Notes: generated from the sequence alone by a model not told the origin. A stretch of 48,934 nucleotides of DNA from Welwitschia mirabilis (GCA_051453625.1 JBOZIK010000001.1:279116096-279165029); one strand, 5' to 3'. Shown: positions 33,980 to 47,740, numbered from the stretch's first letter. Program-made: numbers and translations.

Positions 33980-35863
33980 TTCTGCATTGAATTACTTGGA
34001 ATGTTGTTAGCTTTTTTCTCTAATGTTGTTAAAATCCCATCTTAATGAAATATACACCTTCTGTAGCCAAGAATTTTTACCTTGTTCTTTTTTCATAACA
34101 AATCTTTACTTATTGTTATAATCAAATGCTTTAAAATGATTCTTTAGTTGTTATTATAAATATTTGCTTTAAAATTTTCATGGAGGTTTTTCTTCTTACT
34201 ATTTTATTTTCTCTTTTTTCTTTTCTTCTTCTCTTAAGAAGATAATTCGTGTAAATAGTACACATTCATTAAACTAATTGGTTTGTTTGATTATATAAAA
34301 ACCCATGAATCATCATTATTTATAGGAAAGCTAACCATCAAATGAAGGCTTCCTAGATCCACCTTGTAAATATAGATAGAAACTCAAACCAACTTATGCA
34401 CATGATAGATTCTAATGTACACCATAAAATTCTAACCTAAAACATTAAAGATCATAACTTGTAAAAATGGGCAAATCTTATCATTTTGGGGATCAACTTA
34501 CAATCTTAAAAATGATGTTAATAAATAAGACATATTCATCAATAATGATCAAAGGAACTTGGTAATTCATACATTGATGCATGATGACAAAGGCCTTAAA
34601 AATGGAAATGGAGAATTAGCATATCATCACTAAAGAAATAACTTCCTTATGTATCATAAAACTTAGGACATTGGGTTAACCACGAAAGAATTTAATAAAA
34701 ACATAACTAAAAGATAGTTGTAATGAGAAGAATGTTTATAATTGCAATGTTGTTATCATAGATTTTATATTACCAACATTAGTGGAAAGAAAGAGACATA
34801 TCTAGATTAATGTAATAGCAGATCCCTAGCTAGGTTCTAATTATCTCAAAGAAGAAATAAAAGGGAAGGACCAAGAGAGTTGATAAGAGAGAATGAGGTC
34901 TTTTTAAGATAGAAAGTAAGCATATGTGAGATCAGTATGGACAATTGCTTGAGACTCGTCATATTGTACTCTAAGTTCACTAATAAATTAAAAAAACAAA
35001 TACATTCCCTTTTTCTCTTATAGTAAATCTCCGAATGCCATGATGGGCTACCCATTAGTGAAACTTTGTAACCCAATGCCATAGCTACCATAATTGTTTA
35101 CTATTCTCAAAAATATTTTCCAAGTTCATGAATATAATTTCAAAAGTTCTAATATACTTTAGGCATGACTAAGAATTAGGAACATCATGTAAGAAAGAAA
35201 TGTGCGAAATGTTGTGACTAAGATTATTTACTTAAAGGTTGAGTATATAAATCCTATGAAGTCTCCTAGTAAATGAAAGAAAGTAATTACTATTTGAGTA
35301 TAAACTTTATAATTTTTTTCTTTTTTTCCATTTAGCTAAGGAACTTAGTTCATACAAAATTGTATTGCACTTTTCAATGTCATTATCTTGTGTGATTAAG
35401 TGAAACCTCATGGTGGCCCCTACTAGATTTAAAGTTGATCATTAAATGTCTAAGCTTTGAGGGTGATAATTAAATATCAAAGTCTAAGCTATGATTTATA
35501 CTCAAGATACCCATGCTTATGTGAACCTTGAACACATGATATAAATCAACAATATGATTCAAATCCTAAAGCTCTCAACAAGCTATAAACATGGGGTTGA
35601 ATCAACTATGCTAGACATAAGATTATTAATTAATATTTTAAACATATGTGTTTTAGGGAATTTGAAACTGAAACTTTAAGTTATTATACCTACATTTGGA
35701 AGTACAATCACCACAATTATGACTCTTATTTAATATTTTTAATAAATGTGTTTTAGGGGATTTCAAACTTGAAATTCTGAGTTACTATACCTATTTATGA
35801 AAATGTGTTTTAGGAGAGTGCAAACCACCACAATTGTGTAAATAGATTATTTTGATTATTTAG
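33980..35863 (+). repeat. Macro-repeat segment C, copy 2
   Basis: Matches C1 throughout, including both pyrimidine-tract blocks (34236 and 35335) and the roughly 95-base tandem pair near 35633-35830. The minus-strand frame of 81 codons at 34846-35091 has no counterpart in C1 and is treated as chance. Confidence 0.9.
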
Positions 35864-37256
35864 TAAATAATGTTAATAAAGAAGCACAACATAATAAGAA
35901 TTTATGCTCATAATTCAAGAAGGATAACATAGTGCTTGTTAAAATTATCATAATCGTAATAAGAATTTATGCTCATAATTCATGATTTGAATTATATCAT
36001 TTTCTAAAGAATATGGTATTATTTATGATGTAAACCAAAAATATTATATTCCTTTTTATAAATAAGGCTTTTAACATAAATATTATACTAGCAATACAAA
36101 TCAAGTCTATGATCAAAGAATGATGCATATAGATGAACTGAGCAACATTAAAGAAAACATAAGTACCACTTAAACATAGGAAATATATCAATGTCTAGTG
36201 ATGTTAGATTATTTTATGATGTATCTCCTGAGAAGTAAGACTATTTTCTTACAAAGTTAGAAGGGAATCTAGATGGTAGCCTAATCGTTACCTTTAATCC
36301 TTAGTTTGACACTAACCCTACATTAAGCTATACAAGATAGATATGTATCATAATTTTTATAACAATTATTTTTTAGCTTTAATGTAACATGAGTGACACT
36401 TGAGGCATAGACATATGCATGGTTATAGCCCTTAGTTCTATGTAGCACTCTCAAAGTTAGAACTTCCTAGCTAGAATGTTTGACTACATCTAATATTGTA
36501 TGGCTATTTAATGTTTATGAATAAATGTCACCAAAGACTATCCGTTAAACTAGTAAACCTAATCCCTAAGGAATAGTTTATCATATTTTAAAAACATTTT
36601 TAAAAAATAGTAGTGCTATTAAAGGGTTTGAAATTCTAAAATTTAAATATGTGATTTTAGGTATGTAATACTGTTTATTAATTCATTATTTACTTCTAAA
36701 GAATGGACACATTTATTACATGAGTAGTTTTAACTACAAGGAAACCTTTTTATTAAGTTTATATCCATAATGAAACTAATTTATTCAATAAAAGGAAATA
36801 ATAAATCATGTTTTATTTTTTGTTTTTTGTTTTTACCTCCTTAAAAACACTTTGGACTTGACATAATTAGTATAAAATATGATATTATAAATAAGGGAGG
36901 AATAATCAATCCTATTTAATCTAAATTTCATTTCTTGAAAAGAAGTGAGGGAGTTAGCATGCTAATTTATTAAGGAGGCATGAACATGATACAATTTAGA
37001 TGATTTAATGTTGTTAAGATAGTTTATATAAATGGAAATCAGACAATGAGTTTATTTGAAAATAAGGTTCACTAATATGCTATCATCTCCATGCAAAGTA
37101 CATAGATTAATATGATATTATTCAATGACTTTGGAAACTCTTCAAAAGTTAAAAATCCAAAAGGTATTTCCATTAATTGAATTTTTTTATAAATAAATTT
37201 TGTACAACTTTGATATACTTTAGAGCTACCATGTTTAAGGTTCTATTTTGGAAATA
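35864..37256 (+). repeat. Macro-repeat segment A, copy 3 (truncated at a gap)
   Basis: Joins C2 directly with TAGTAAATAATGTTAATAAAG, lacking the 459-bp insertion of A1. It contains a local duplication of ATAAGAATTTATGCTCATAATTC (near 35898 and 35960). It stops at the equivalent of about 26058 in A1; the remaining 1.5 kb of A is missing at a 100-N gap (37257-37356). Confidence 0.88.
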
Positions 37257-37356
37257 NNNNNNNNNNNNNNNNNNNNNNNNNNNNNNNNNNNNNNNNNNNN
37301 NNNNNNNNNNNNNNNNNNNNNNNNNNNNNNNNNNNNNNNNNNNNNNNNNNNNNNNN

Positions 37357-40300
37357 TATATATATAAATCAATCTCTTACCTTTACAAAAATTTCCAAAT
37401 TGAAAAGGATCTATGACTATGTGGATCTTCAAAGAAATTTCCAAAATGATTTAAATATTTAGCTTTAACACTTAAACTCATTTACAATTCTCTATATGTA
37501 ACCACCAAATTATTCTAGCTAAGGAGAAAATATTTAACTCATGAGGTCTTTATAAACAAAAACCACCTTTGTCCCATTATCTATATAAATAATTATAATT
37601 TTTTTAAATGAACATGCTTCCATCATCAGTGCTTTCTTATAAAAACTTACTTTGCAACTTTTTCATGTGCTTGATAATTTCTTTTGTAGTTAAGAGGTAA
37701 GACATGATATAAATAAGAAAAGATTGAAGACAACTTCAATTGGTTTAAGATCTTTCTATTACAAAAGGAAATTTACTTTTTACTCTTACTAATCTTTTGG
37801 CTTCTTATTCAAAATGTTTCTTCATAATTAATTCTTTACTTTTATTCCTTTTTGTGAAGAAAAAGAATCATTAAATATTTTTGAAGTAAGTTATATTTAA
37901 TATTCCTTTCATTTTTTGGATCTATCTCTCATCCATGTTAAGATTATAAACTATATTTTTTTAAAGATTAAAATTCAATAACAACACTGAGATAATATTT
38001 TTAAAATGTATAATATATTTTCTTTGTTTCCTCTATATGATCTATAAAGGTATTATTACATACTGAATTTACATTGAATCTAGAATACCTTTTCTAAAAC
38101 TTTAATCTCTATTAAAGAGTTATTTGTTTTAACCTCCTTAATTGTTATTCTAAATCTTTTGGGTGGGGGGAAAGGTGACAAACTCTTCTACTATTAATTT
38201 GCTCTCTATGTAACACCCCTAATTTTTGTGCCACTATATTATTATTTGCAGTTGGATATGTGTCATTCGTTATGGTGTTTGTCATGAGAGAAAATGAGAG
38301 GAAAAGATCATATTTTCTTAAAAGGTTAAGAATTCACAAGATTGCCTTCATTCAAAAAAGACTTTATGGGTTCTCCATCAGAATGTAGTAAAAAATGATC
38401 AAATGTTTGGGTAGAAATAGATATGTATTTCCATTACCTTTTAATGATCTAGAAAATGTCGCTATCTGGGCATATTATCTAAATTACCTCAATGACTATA
38501 ACTGCATTAAAGTTAACAAGTCACATAGAGGGGCCTAAAGCCACTTGCATCTAGTACTATTTCAACAGTTCTTGCTTAGGGCAACAAAGGACATCTTTAA
38601 ATAAGGATGATGGTCATGCAGCTTGAGGTAACCCAAACTAAAGTTTAGCATTAGAAGTTCAGAATTGCTTTTCTATGTTCTGAGATTTGTGGTTTCATGA
38701 TGCAAGTGCATCACAAAGAGCCATAGGTGATGACAAAGTTATTGAGCAATGAGAGATGGGAAGTGTTGGTGAATGATCCCACGTAGATTAGGGAAGGAAT
38801 GAAAATAATAAATATAAACAGGAGTGCCCTATCACCAAAGTGACTTGGCATTTTGGTTTGGATGGGGTACTCACTGTGTCAGATGATATAAGAACTAGAA
38901 GATTGCTGGCATGTGGAGCTTGAGGGTGAACTTAATTATAAGGTAATTTGAGGGGTTGATTGATGCAAGAGCATCAATAAAGAGTTGCAGATGGTAACAA
39001 AGTTATTAAGCCATCGGAGATGACAAGTGTTGATGAATAATCCCACATGGATTAGGGGAAGAATGAATGTAATAAATATAAATAGGAGTGCCCTACCACA
39101 AATGTGCCTTAGCATTTTGGTTTGGATGGGGTACTAGCTGCATCATTTTAGGTTGAGATTGTGTTTGTAAGCATCTGTTTTCATGTTCAAGAACAACAAA
39201 CAAATAAAATATTATGTTTCAAAAATGTCTAAGGTTACTTAATTCATGACTTCGATATGAACAAGTTCTATGATGATTTTAAAGGTGATTTGGAATACAT
39301 GTCAATCTAAAAATAGAGAAATGAAATAGTACATAACAGAAGAACGATGATGCAAGAAAACACGATGTGTGGTAGAGTAGAAGGATGCTACATGCAAGAG
39401 AAGATGAACTGTAGAAGTTGAGAGGGACATGTGAAACTCACATGGGAAAAGATGAATCTTAATGTGGAAGGGCACACAAAAGGCACAGAAAAAACATTGC
39501 ATAAGTAGAGGTGAACCATGCTAGAGAAAATGCACATAGAAATGGTGCAGGCGAAGAGGTCATGCCATTTGGGGATTCTTCTAGAGAAAAAGTAAAAAAG
39601 CCATAATCTTGAGGGATAATGGCACCAACAATTAGAGCATGAAAAGGGGGTTTTATACTTATTGAGAAATCCTTGTATGAACTATTTGAGATCCAATTTC
39701 ATACTCCTTCAGAACATACCATCAATGGAAAAAGATAATGTGATGCATTTAAATTTGGGTTTCTATTGTCTTAGTTTTTTGAAGTAAAGTTTTATGTTTT
39801 TTTTTTTCTAAAAACCTTTTGATTACAATACTAAGACACATATAGATGCTTATGAAATAAAAGAATGAAGATAAAGCACACAACAATAAGAAATTTGACA
39901 TGCAATATATTAAAGATATAGGGTGGGAAGAATTAAATGTTAAAACATCTGTAGAGCATGAGAATTAAGTCATAAATGTCTATAGGTTTTAAAATTTCAA
40001 GTATATATATTTTTTAAAAACATATTCTAGTTTATGAATGTAGTGTCCTTATTAGGATTTAATAATGTCTTAATAGGTATTTGTACTATATATAGGAAAT
40101 ATGAGGTAAATTAAGAACCCAAGGGAGTGAACAACATTTTCTCAATAGTCATGCTATGAGTTATAATGTAAAATAGTGGAATAAATATAACCCACCTCTT
40201 GCCAATTAGGTTAAAGCACAAAAAAAAAAAAGAAAGAAAAAGCAATTGTTTCAATCCTATCCTGAGACAATAGGGGAATTCTAGATTTTTTTATAAAACT

Positions 40301-40884
40301 CATTTGTAATAGGCTAAGGCAACATTTTTGTTTGTGCTATAACACCACTCTTCTCATTCTTTTCTATTAAGGATTTATTAAATCCATTATATGTATTGTT
40401 ATTATTATATTTATTCTAGGAAAATGCTTTTCTTACTCTTATCTACTTATAGGAATTAATCTATGTTGAATATCAAACACTAGTTTTACTTATAATGTAA
40501 TTTCATGGATTGAAATATAGCAAGGGTTCTCATACACAATAGGAATTAATCTATAAATATGCCTAGCCTATAGCATATTTATACATTGTGAGTCTTAATG
40601 TCTTATTACAAGTACAAACAGACTTATGATTATTACTCATGCATTTAATGTACATTTGGGTATGAGTTCAAAATCCTTGGACATAAATCATAAGTGAGAC
40701 TTGGACATTTGATGGCTAACTTCTAAGACCACATGGGTTACACCTTGTCTTTCACTGGGTTAAGTAAATAAATTATCTTGATGAATGTAGTTTGATTTCT
40801 CATGAGTAAACATCTTTGAAACAAATATAAAATACCCTTCCATGTTGAATACTAAATATTGAATCATACTTGAAATGTGGTAAA
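37357..40884 (+). repeat. Macro-repeat segment B, copy 2
   Basis: Matches B1 from the TA-rich start through the TRIM (38698-39145) and to GAAATGTGGTAAA at 40872-40884. There it joins C3 directly, so about 1.8 kb corresponding to 33916-35712 is missing. No gene; the minus-strand frame at 39302-39502 is shifted relative to the equivalent frame in B1. Confidence 0.9.
38693..39150 (+). mobile_element. TRIM retrotransposon, copy in B2
   Basis: Same insertion as in B1, duplicated with its flanks. 5' LTR 38698-38881, internal 38882-38960, 3' LTR 38961-39145. The ends are TGATGC and GTGTCA in the 5' LTR, TGATGC and GCATCA in the 3' LTR. The target duplication is TTTCA on the left (one change) and TTTTA on the right. 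The primer-site-like string is TGATATAAGAACT (38884-38896). The 3' LTR TATA box is at 39077-39085 and a 5' LTR form TATAAACAG is at 38813-38821. Confidence 0.92.
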
Positions 40885-41034
40885 CAATTGTGACTCTTAT
40901 TTAATGTTTTTAATAAATGTATTTTAGGGGATTTCAAACTTGAAATTTTAAGTTACTATACCTATTTATGAAAATGTGTTTTAGCGGAGGGCAAATAACC
41001 ACAATTGTCTAAATAGACCATTTTGATTATTTAG
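40885..41034 (+). repeat. Macro-repeat segment C, copy 3 (150-bp remnant)
   Basis: Only the right end of C remains, equivalent to 35713-35863. Its left edge is a clean deletion junction with B2 and shows no long microhomology. It joins A4 on the right in the same way that C2 joins A3. Confidence 0.88.
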
Positions 41035-43458
41035 TAAATAATGTTAATAAAGAAGGACAACATAATAAGAATTTATGTTCATAATTCAAGAAGGAAAACA
41101 TAGTGCTAATCAAAATTATGATAATCATAATAAAAACTTATGTTCATAGTTCATGATTTGAATTACATCATTTTCTAAAGAATATGGTATTATTTATGAT
41201 GTAAACCAAAAATATTATATTCCTTTTTATAAATAAGACTTTTAACATAAATATTATAATAGTAATACAAATCAAGTCTATGATCAAAGAATGATGCATC
41301 AAGTTAAACTAAGCAACATTGAAGAAAACATAAGTACCACTTAAAAAGAGTAGATATATTAATGTTTAATGATGTTAGAGTATTTCATGATGTATATCAT
41401 GAAAAGTAAGACTATTTTCTTACAAAGTTAGAAGAGAATCTAAATGATGTCCTAATCATTACTTTAGTCCTTAGTTTGGCATTAACCCTACCTTAACCTA
41501 TACAAGGTAGGTATGTATCATAATTTTTATGATAACTAGTTTTTACCTTTAATGTAACATAAGTGACACTTGAGGCATAGAAATATTCATGGTTATAGCC
41601 CTTGGGGCTATGTAGCACTCTCAAAGTTAGAACTTCCTAGGTAGAATGTTTGTCTACCTCTGATGTTGTATGGCTATTTAATGTTCATGAATAAATATCA
41701 TTAAAGATTATCCATTAAACTAGTAAATTTAATCCCTAAGGAAGAGTTTATCACATTTGAAAAACTTTTTTACAAAATAGTAGTGTTATTAAAGGGTTTC
41801 AAATTCTATAAGTTAAATGTGTGATTTTAGGTACATAATACTATTTATTAATTCATTAGTTACTTCTAAAGAAGGGGCACATTTCTTAGATGAATAGTTT
41901 TAACTATGAGAAAAACCTTTTATTAAGTTTATATCCATAATGAAACCAATGTATTCAATAAAAGGAAATAATAAATCATGATTTCTTTTTTGATTTTTAT
42001 TTTTATGCCCCTAAAAACACTATGGACTTGACATAATTAGTATAAAGCATGATATTGTAAATAACAAAGGATAAATCAAGACTATTTGATCTAAATTTCA
42101 TTTATTCTAAAGACGGAAGAAAGTTAGCATGCTAATTTATTAAGGAGGCATGCACATAATACAATTTAGATGATTTGATGTTGTGAAAATAGTTCATATA
42201 AATGGAAATCAGACACTGATTTTATTTAAAAATAAGATTCAATAATATCCTATCATCTCCATGGAAATTACATATATGAACATGATATTATTCAATGACT
42301 TTGGAAGCCTCTTTGAAGGTTAAAAATCCAAAAGGTATTTCCATTAAAGGAATGTTTTTATAAATAAATTTTGTACAACTTTAGTATACTTTAGAGCTAC
42401 CATGTTTAAGGTTATATTTTGTAAATATGTAGATTTAGAGGGTGAGGCTTTATTTTGTGAAAATTTAAGAATTATAGAAAAATTTTCCTATATTCGAAAA
42501 ACTTCTTAATGTTAATAGAAAACATCTTAAAACTAAGAATGAGTTTAATGTTTTTATAAGTTTTATTGTAAATTAGATGATAACTAGTAGCAATAGATAG
42601 ACAATTAGTGTTTATTTCTTCCTTTTGTTTTTTTTGGGATTGGTGTAAGGGAAATAACTTGATTTTGACACAGAGAGGAGGAAAACATAATTTTTGCAAA
42701 AAATTATATATTAATGCTAATGATTAGATCTATAGTTATAAAGTCCCAACACTTCATTCATAAAAAGCTAGGAATCATCAATGTTTAGAACTTACAAAAA
42801 AGGATTCATTTTTTGACTATAGTAGTTACATAAAAAAATTAATTTTGAGAGAGAAATAAATGATGATATCATTTGGAAGAAATAATATAATATCTTCTTA
42901 TACCACATTTATTTCTTAGACTATTGAAATACATTATATCATTCAACATAATAAACAAAAAAAAAAATATATGAATTCATCTAGAAACTTTTTGTTCTTA
43001 TCACCCTCTTTTTATATAGAAAAGTTGACAAGTTGGTTTTTAATGTATTGACACATAATATATTTTTGAGATACAAATTCAAGATCAAATTCATTAGAAT
43101 TGAGGGTCACTTTGTTCAATGTTTCCATTCAAGAACTCTAAAACATTTTTTAAGATGTTTGATTTAATAATCACAAAGATTTTATTATTGTTCATATAAT
43201 TTTTAAATTTTTTTATGATCTAAATAAGAATAATTTACTTTTAAGAATTTAAAAATTTAGTTCTATTATGGCTTATATACTAACAATAGAACTATTACCT
43301 TTAAAAATGAAAGCTATATTAGATACAAAATAGTTCTATATAAAGGTTTTTAGAACATAGAAGAATCCATCCTAAAACACATATAACCTTAAGGAATAGA
43401 AGAAAAAGGAAGGTAGGACCATCTTAGCATGATAAAGGCCTAGTTACCTAACTCCATC
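41035..43458 (+). repeat. Macro-repeat segment A, copy 4
   Basis: Closely matches A3 and A5, lacks the 459-bp insertion and ends at CTAACTCCATC by a 100-N gap (43459-43558). The stretch from 41499 onward is repeated after the gap. No gene. Confidence 0.9.
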
Positions 43459-43558
43459 NNNNNNNNNNNNNNNNNNNNNNNNNNNNNNNNNNNNNNNNNN
43501 NNNNNNNNNNNNNNNNNNNNNNNNNNNNNNNNNNNNNNNNNNNNNNNNNNNNNNNNNN

Positions 43559-45960
43559 TATACAAGGTAGCTATGTATCATAATTTTTATGATAATTAGT
43601 TTTTACATTTAATGTAACATAAGTGACACTTGAGGCATAGACATATTCATGGTTATAGCCCTTGGTGCTATGTAGCACTCTCAAAGTTAGAACTTCCTAG
43701 GTAGAATGTTTAACTACCTCTGATGTTGTATGGCTATTTAATGTTCATGAATAAATATCATCAAAGATTATCCATTAAAGTAGTAAACCTAATCCCTAAG
43801 GAAGAGTTTATCATATTTGAAAAACTTTTTTATAAAATAGTAGTGTTATTAAAGGGGTTCAAATTCTATAAGTCAAATGTGTGATTTTAGGTACATAATA
43901 CTATTTATTAATTCATTAGTTACTTGTAAAGAAGGGGCACATTTCTTAGATGAGTAGTTTTAACTATGAGGAAACCCTTTTATTAAGTTTATATCCATAA
44001 TGAAATCAATGTATTCAATAAAAGGAAATAATAAATCATAATTTATTTTTTGCTTTTTGATTTTACCCCCCTAAGCACACTATGAACTTGACATAATTTG
44101 TATAAAGCATGATATTATAAATAAGGAAGGATAAATCAAGCCTATTTTATCTAAATTTCTTTTCTTCCAAAGACGAGAGGAAGTTAGCATGCTAATTTAT
44201 TAAGGAGGCATGCACATAATATAGTTTAGATGATTTGATGTTGTTAAGATAGTTCATATAAATGGAAAGCAAACACTAAATTTATTTGAAAATAAGATTC
44301 ACTAATATCCTATCATCTCCATAGAAAGTACATAGATTTACATGATAGTATTCAATGACTTTGGAAGTTTCTTTGAAGGTTAAAAATCCAAAAGGTATTT
44401 CCATTAAAGGAATTTTTTTACCAAATATTTTTTGTACAACTTTGGTATACTTTAGAGCTACCATGTTTAAGGTTATGTTTTGGAAATATGTAGATTTAGA
44501 GGGTGAGGCTTGATTTTGTGAAAAATTAAGAATTGTAGAAAAATTTTCCTATATTTGAAAAACTTCTTACTCTTGATAGAAGACATCTTAAAACTAAGAA
44601 TGAGTTTAATGTTTTTATATGATAACTAGTAAAAATAGCTAGAAAATTAGTGTTCCTTTTTTTATCTTGGTTGGTGTAAGGGAAATAACTTGATTTTGAC
44701 TATAGTACTTGCATAGAAAACTTAATTTTGAGAGAGAAATAAATGATAATACCATTTAGAAGAAAGAATGTAATACCTTCTTATATCAAATTTATTTCTT
44801 GGACTATTGAAATATATTATATCATTCAACATAATAAACAAAGAAATAAAATATATGAGTTCATTTAGAAACTTTTGATCTTATCACCCTCTTCTTCTAT
44901 AGAAAAGTTGACAAGTTGGTTTGTAATGTATTGACCCATAATATATTTTTTGGATACAAATTCAAGATAAAATTCATCTAGAATTGAGGTCCAATTTATT
45001 CAATGTTTCCATTGAAGAACTTTAAAACTGTTTTAACATGTTTGATTTAATAATCACAAAGAGTTTATTATTATTCATATAATTTCTAAATTTTTGTATG
45101 GTCCAAACAAGCCATAAATAATTTATTTTTAAGAAGTTAAAAATTTGGTTCTATGATGGCTGATATACTAAAAATAGAATATTAGCTTTCAAAATGGAAG
45201 CTATATTAGATACAAAATAGTTCTATATAAAGGTTTTTATAACATAGAAGAATCCATCCTAAAACACCTATAACCTTAAGGGATTGAAGAAAAAAGAAGG
45301 TAGGACCATCTTAGCATGATAAAGGCCAACTTACCTAACTCCATCTATAATAGCCAAGAATGAAGAATGGAATAAATTGCAATATGCAAATAAAAATGTT
45401 ACATTTGAAAAAATAGTTTTTTTTTAAAATTTCTAGGTTTTATTTTATTCTTTAACACTTAAATTGCAAATTGATTTAATACAAGATATTTTTTCTTCTA
45501 AAGAGTTTTAAATTACATCCTTTGCAAAGTTTCCATAATGCATGAGGAAGCAAATGATAAAACAGATAACTACCTATTATCCACTTATAGTTTAATGCTG
45601 TTATTTAGAAAAGTATTCAAAATAATTTGAAAGAAGCAGGTATTATTTGTCATTGAATGAATGAAATAAAAAAAGTTTCTTATACAAATAGAACAAGCAA
45701 AAAAATAGTGTTTAAAGGAGTATTTTCCACTTTTACAAAAGTAGAACATTGTAGTTACCTAATTACATTTTCAAAGATTCTTTAAAAAGGGTACTTTATT
45801 TGATCATGTCAAAGAAAAATGAGAACTATAACTTTAGGCTAATTATAAAGTTCTTTAAATTTAAGTGCTTTCCTATCTAGAGAATAACTTCAAAAAGTAT
45901 TATAGTATTCTAAATACTTAAACTTATCTTACCTTTTCATTACCATTTTTCATGAATATC
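43559..45960 (+). repeat. Macro-repeat segment A, copy 5
   Basis: Begins at the equivalent of 41499 in A4 and continues past the point where A4 stops, to ATTTTCATGAATATCTATG, then into B3. It is highly similar to A4 over the shared 1.8-1.96 kb. Relative to A4 it lacks a block of about 100-200 bases near 44690. No gene. Confidence 0.9.
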
Positions 45961-47740
45961 TATGTCCATATATTTTTTTAAATCAATTTATTACCTTTGC
46001 AAATCATTCCAAATTGAAAAGCCTCTATGACTATGTGGATCTTTAAAGAAATTTTTAAAATGATTTAAATATTTTAGCTTTAACACTTGATCTCATTTTC
46101 AATTCTCTATATATAACCATGAAATTGTTCTAGTTAAGGAGAAAAGATTTAACTCATAAGGTCTTTTTAATTAAAAAAATCTTTGTCCCATTATTTGTAT
46201 AAAGAATCCTAATTTTTGAAATAAACATGCTCCCTTCATTAATGCTCTCTCATAAAAAATTACTTTCTAATTTTTTCATGTGCTTGACAATTTCTTTTGT
46301 AATTAAGAGACAAGACATGATATAAATAAGAAAATATTGAAGATAACTTCAGGATTTAAGACCTTTCTATTAAAAAAGAAAATTTACTTTTTTCATCTTG
46401 CTAATATTTTTGCCATCTTATTGAAATTGTTTCTTCATAATTGATTCTTCACTTTTTTTCCTTTTTTGTGAGAAAAAAGATCACTAAATATTTTTGAAGT
46501 AAGTTATCATTTAATATTCCTTCCATTTTTTGAATCTGTCTCTTATCCATGTTGAGATTATAAACTATATTCTTTTAAAATATTAAATTCAATAACAACT
46601 TTAAAATAATATTTTTAAAATGTCTAATATATTTTCTTTGTTTTTTCTATATGATATATAAACGAATTATCACATATTAAATATATGTTAAATGTAAAAT
46701 ACCTTCTACAACTTCAATATCTATCTAAGAGTTATTGGTTTTATCCTTCTTAATTGTTACTCTAAAATTTTAAAAATAAAAAAGAAAAAGAAATGATGAC
46801 AACCTTTTCTACTATCAATTTACTCTATGCTTAACGTCTTTGATTTCTATACCACTATAGTATTATTTATACTTGGGTGTGTGTCATTCATTAGGTGTGT
46901 ATTATGAGAGGAAATAAGAGGAAAAGTTTGGATTTACTTAAAAGCTTAGAAATCATAGGACCGCCTACATTCCAAGAAGACTTTATGGGTTCTTGGGTTT
47001 CCATTGAAAGGTAATCAGAAACAATCAAATGTTTGGGCAGACATAGATATATATTTCCATTGTCCTAACAATCTAGAAAAGGCATTTGTCTAGGCATATC
47101 AGCTAAAGTACCTTAATGACTGTAACTGCAATAAAGCTGACAAGTAATGAGGAGGGGCCTAAAGCCACTTGCGATGGTATTATTTCAACAGATACTACTT
47201 AAGCCAATAAAGGATATCTTTAAATAAGGATGATGGTTATGTAGCATGAGATGAGGGGAATTGAAGTTCAACATTGAAAGTTTAGAATCACTTTTCTATG
47301 TTCTAAGTTTTGAGGTTTTAGTTTTAAATTATATTTCTAAGCATCTGCTTCATATCCAAGGACAACAAACATGGTGTATTTCTAGAATGTCTTAGGTTAC
47401 TTAATTGGTGTCTTCAATAAAAATGAGTCACATGATAGTTTTAAAGATGATTTCATGTCAATCTTAGCAGAAAGACCTGAAATAGAGAAGTAAAATAGTG
47501 TGTCATAGAAGAATGGTGACACAAGAAAACATGGTGCATGGCAGAGTAGAAGGACATTGCACGCAAGTGAAGAGGAGCCGCATAAGTTGGAAGGGCACTC
47601 ATGAAACTCGCATGGATAGAGATGAGTACCAATGTAAAAGAGCATACAAAAGGGACAAAAGAAACATCGTGTAGGAAGAGGTAAACTATGCTGGATAAAA
47701 TGCACACAGTAATGGTGCAGGTGAAGAGGCCATGCAATTT
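45961..47740 (+). repeat. Macro-repeat segment B, copy 3 (no TRIM, right end lost)
   Basis: Matches B1 and B2 from the A/B boundary to CATGCAATTTG, where it diverges (equivalent to about 32665 in B1). At 47316-47320 it has a single TTTTA where B1 and B2 carry the TRIM, i.e. the empty site. It is more diverged from B1 and B2 than they are from each other. The minus-strand frames at 47397-47737 partly parallel that of B1 but are unrecognised. Confidence 0.88.

Noticed and set aside
34846-35091. Minus-strand 81-codon frame in C2
   Set aside because: The C1 counterpart contains several stops and length changes, and no protein family is recognised.
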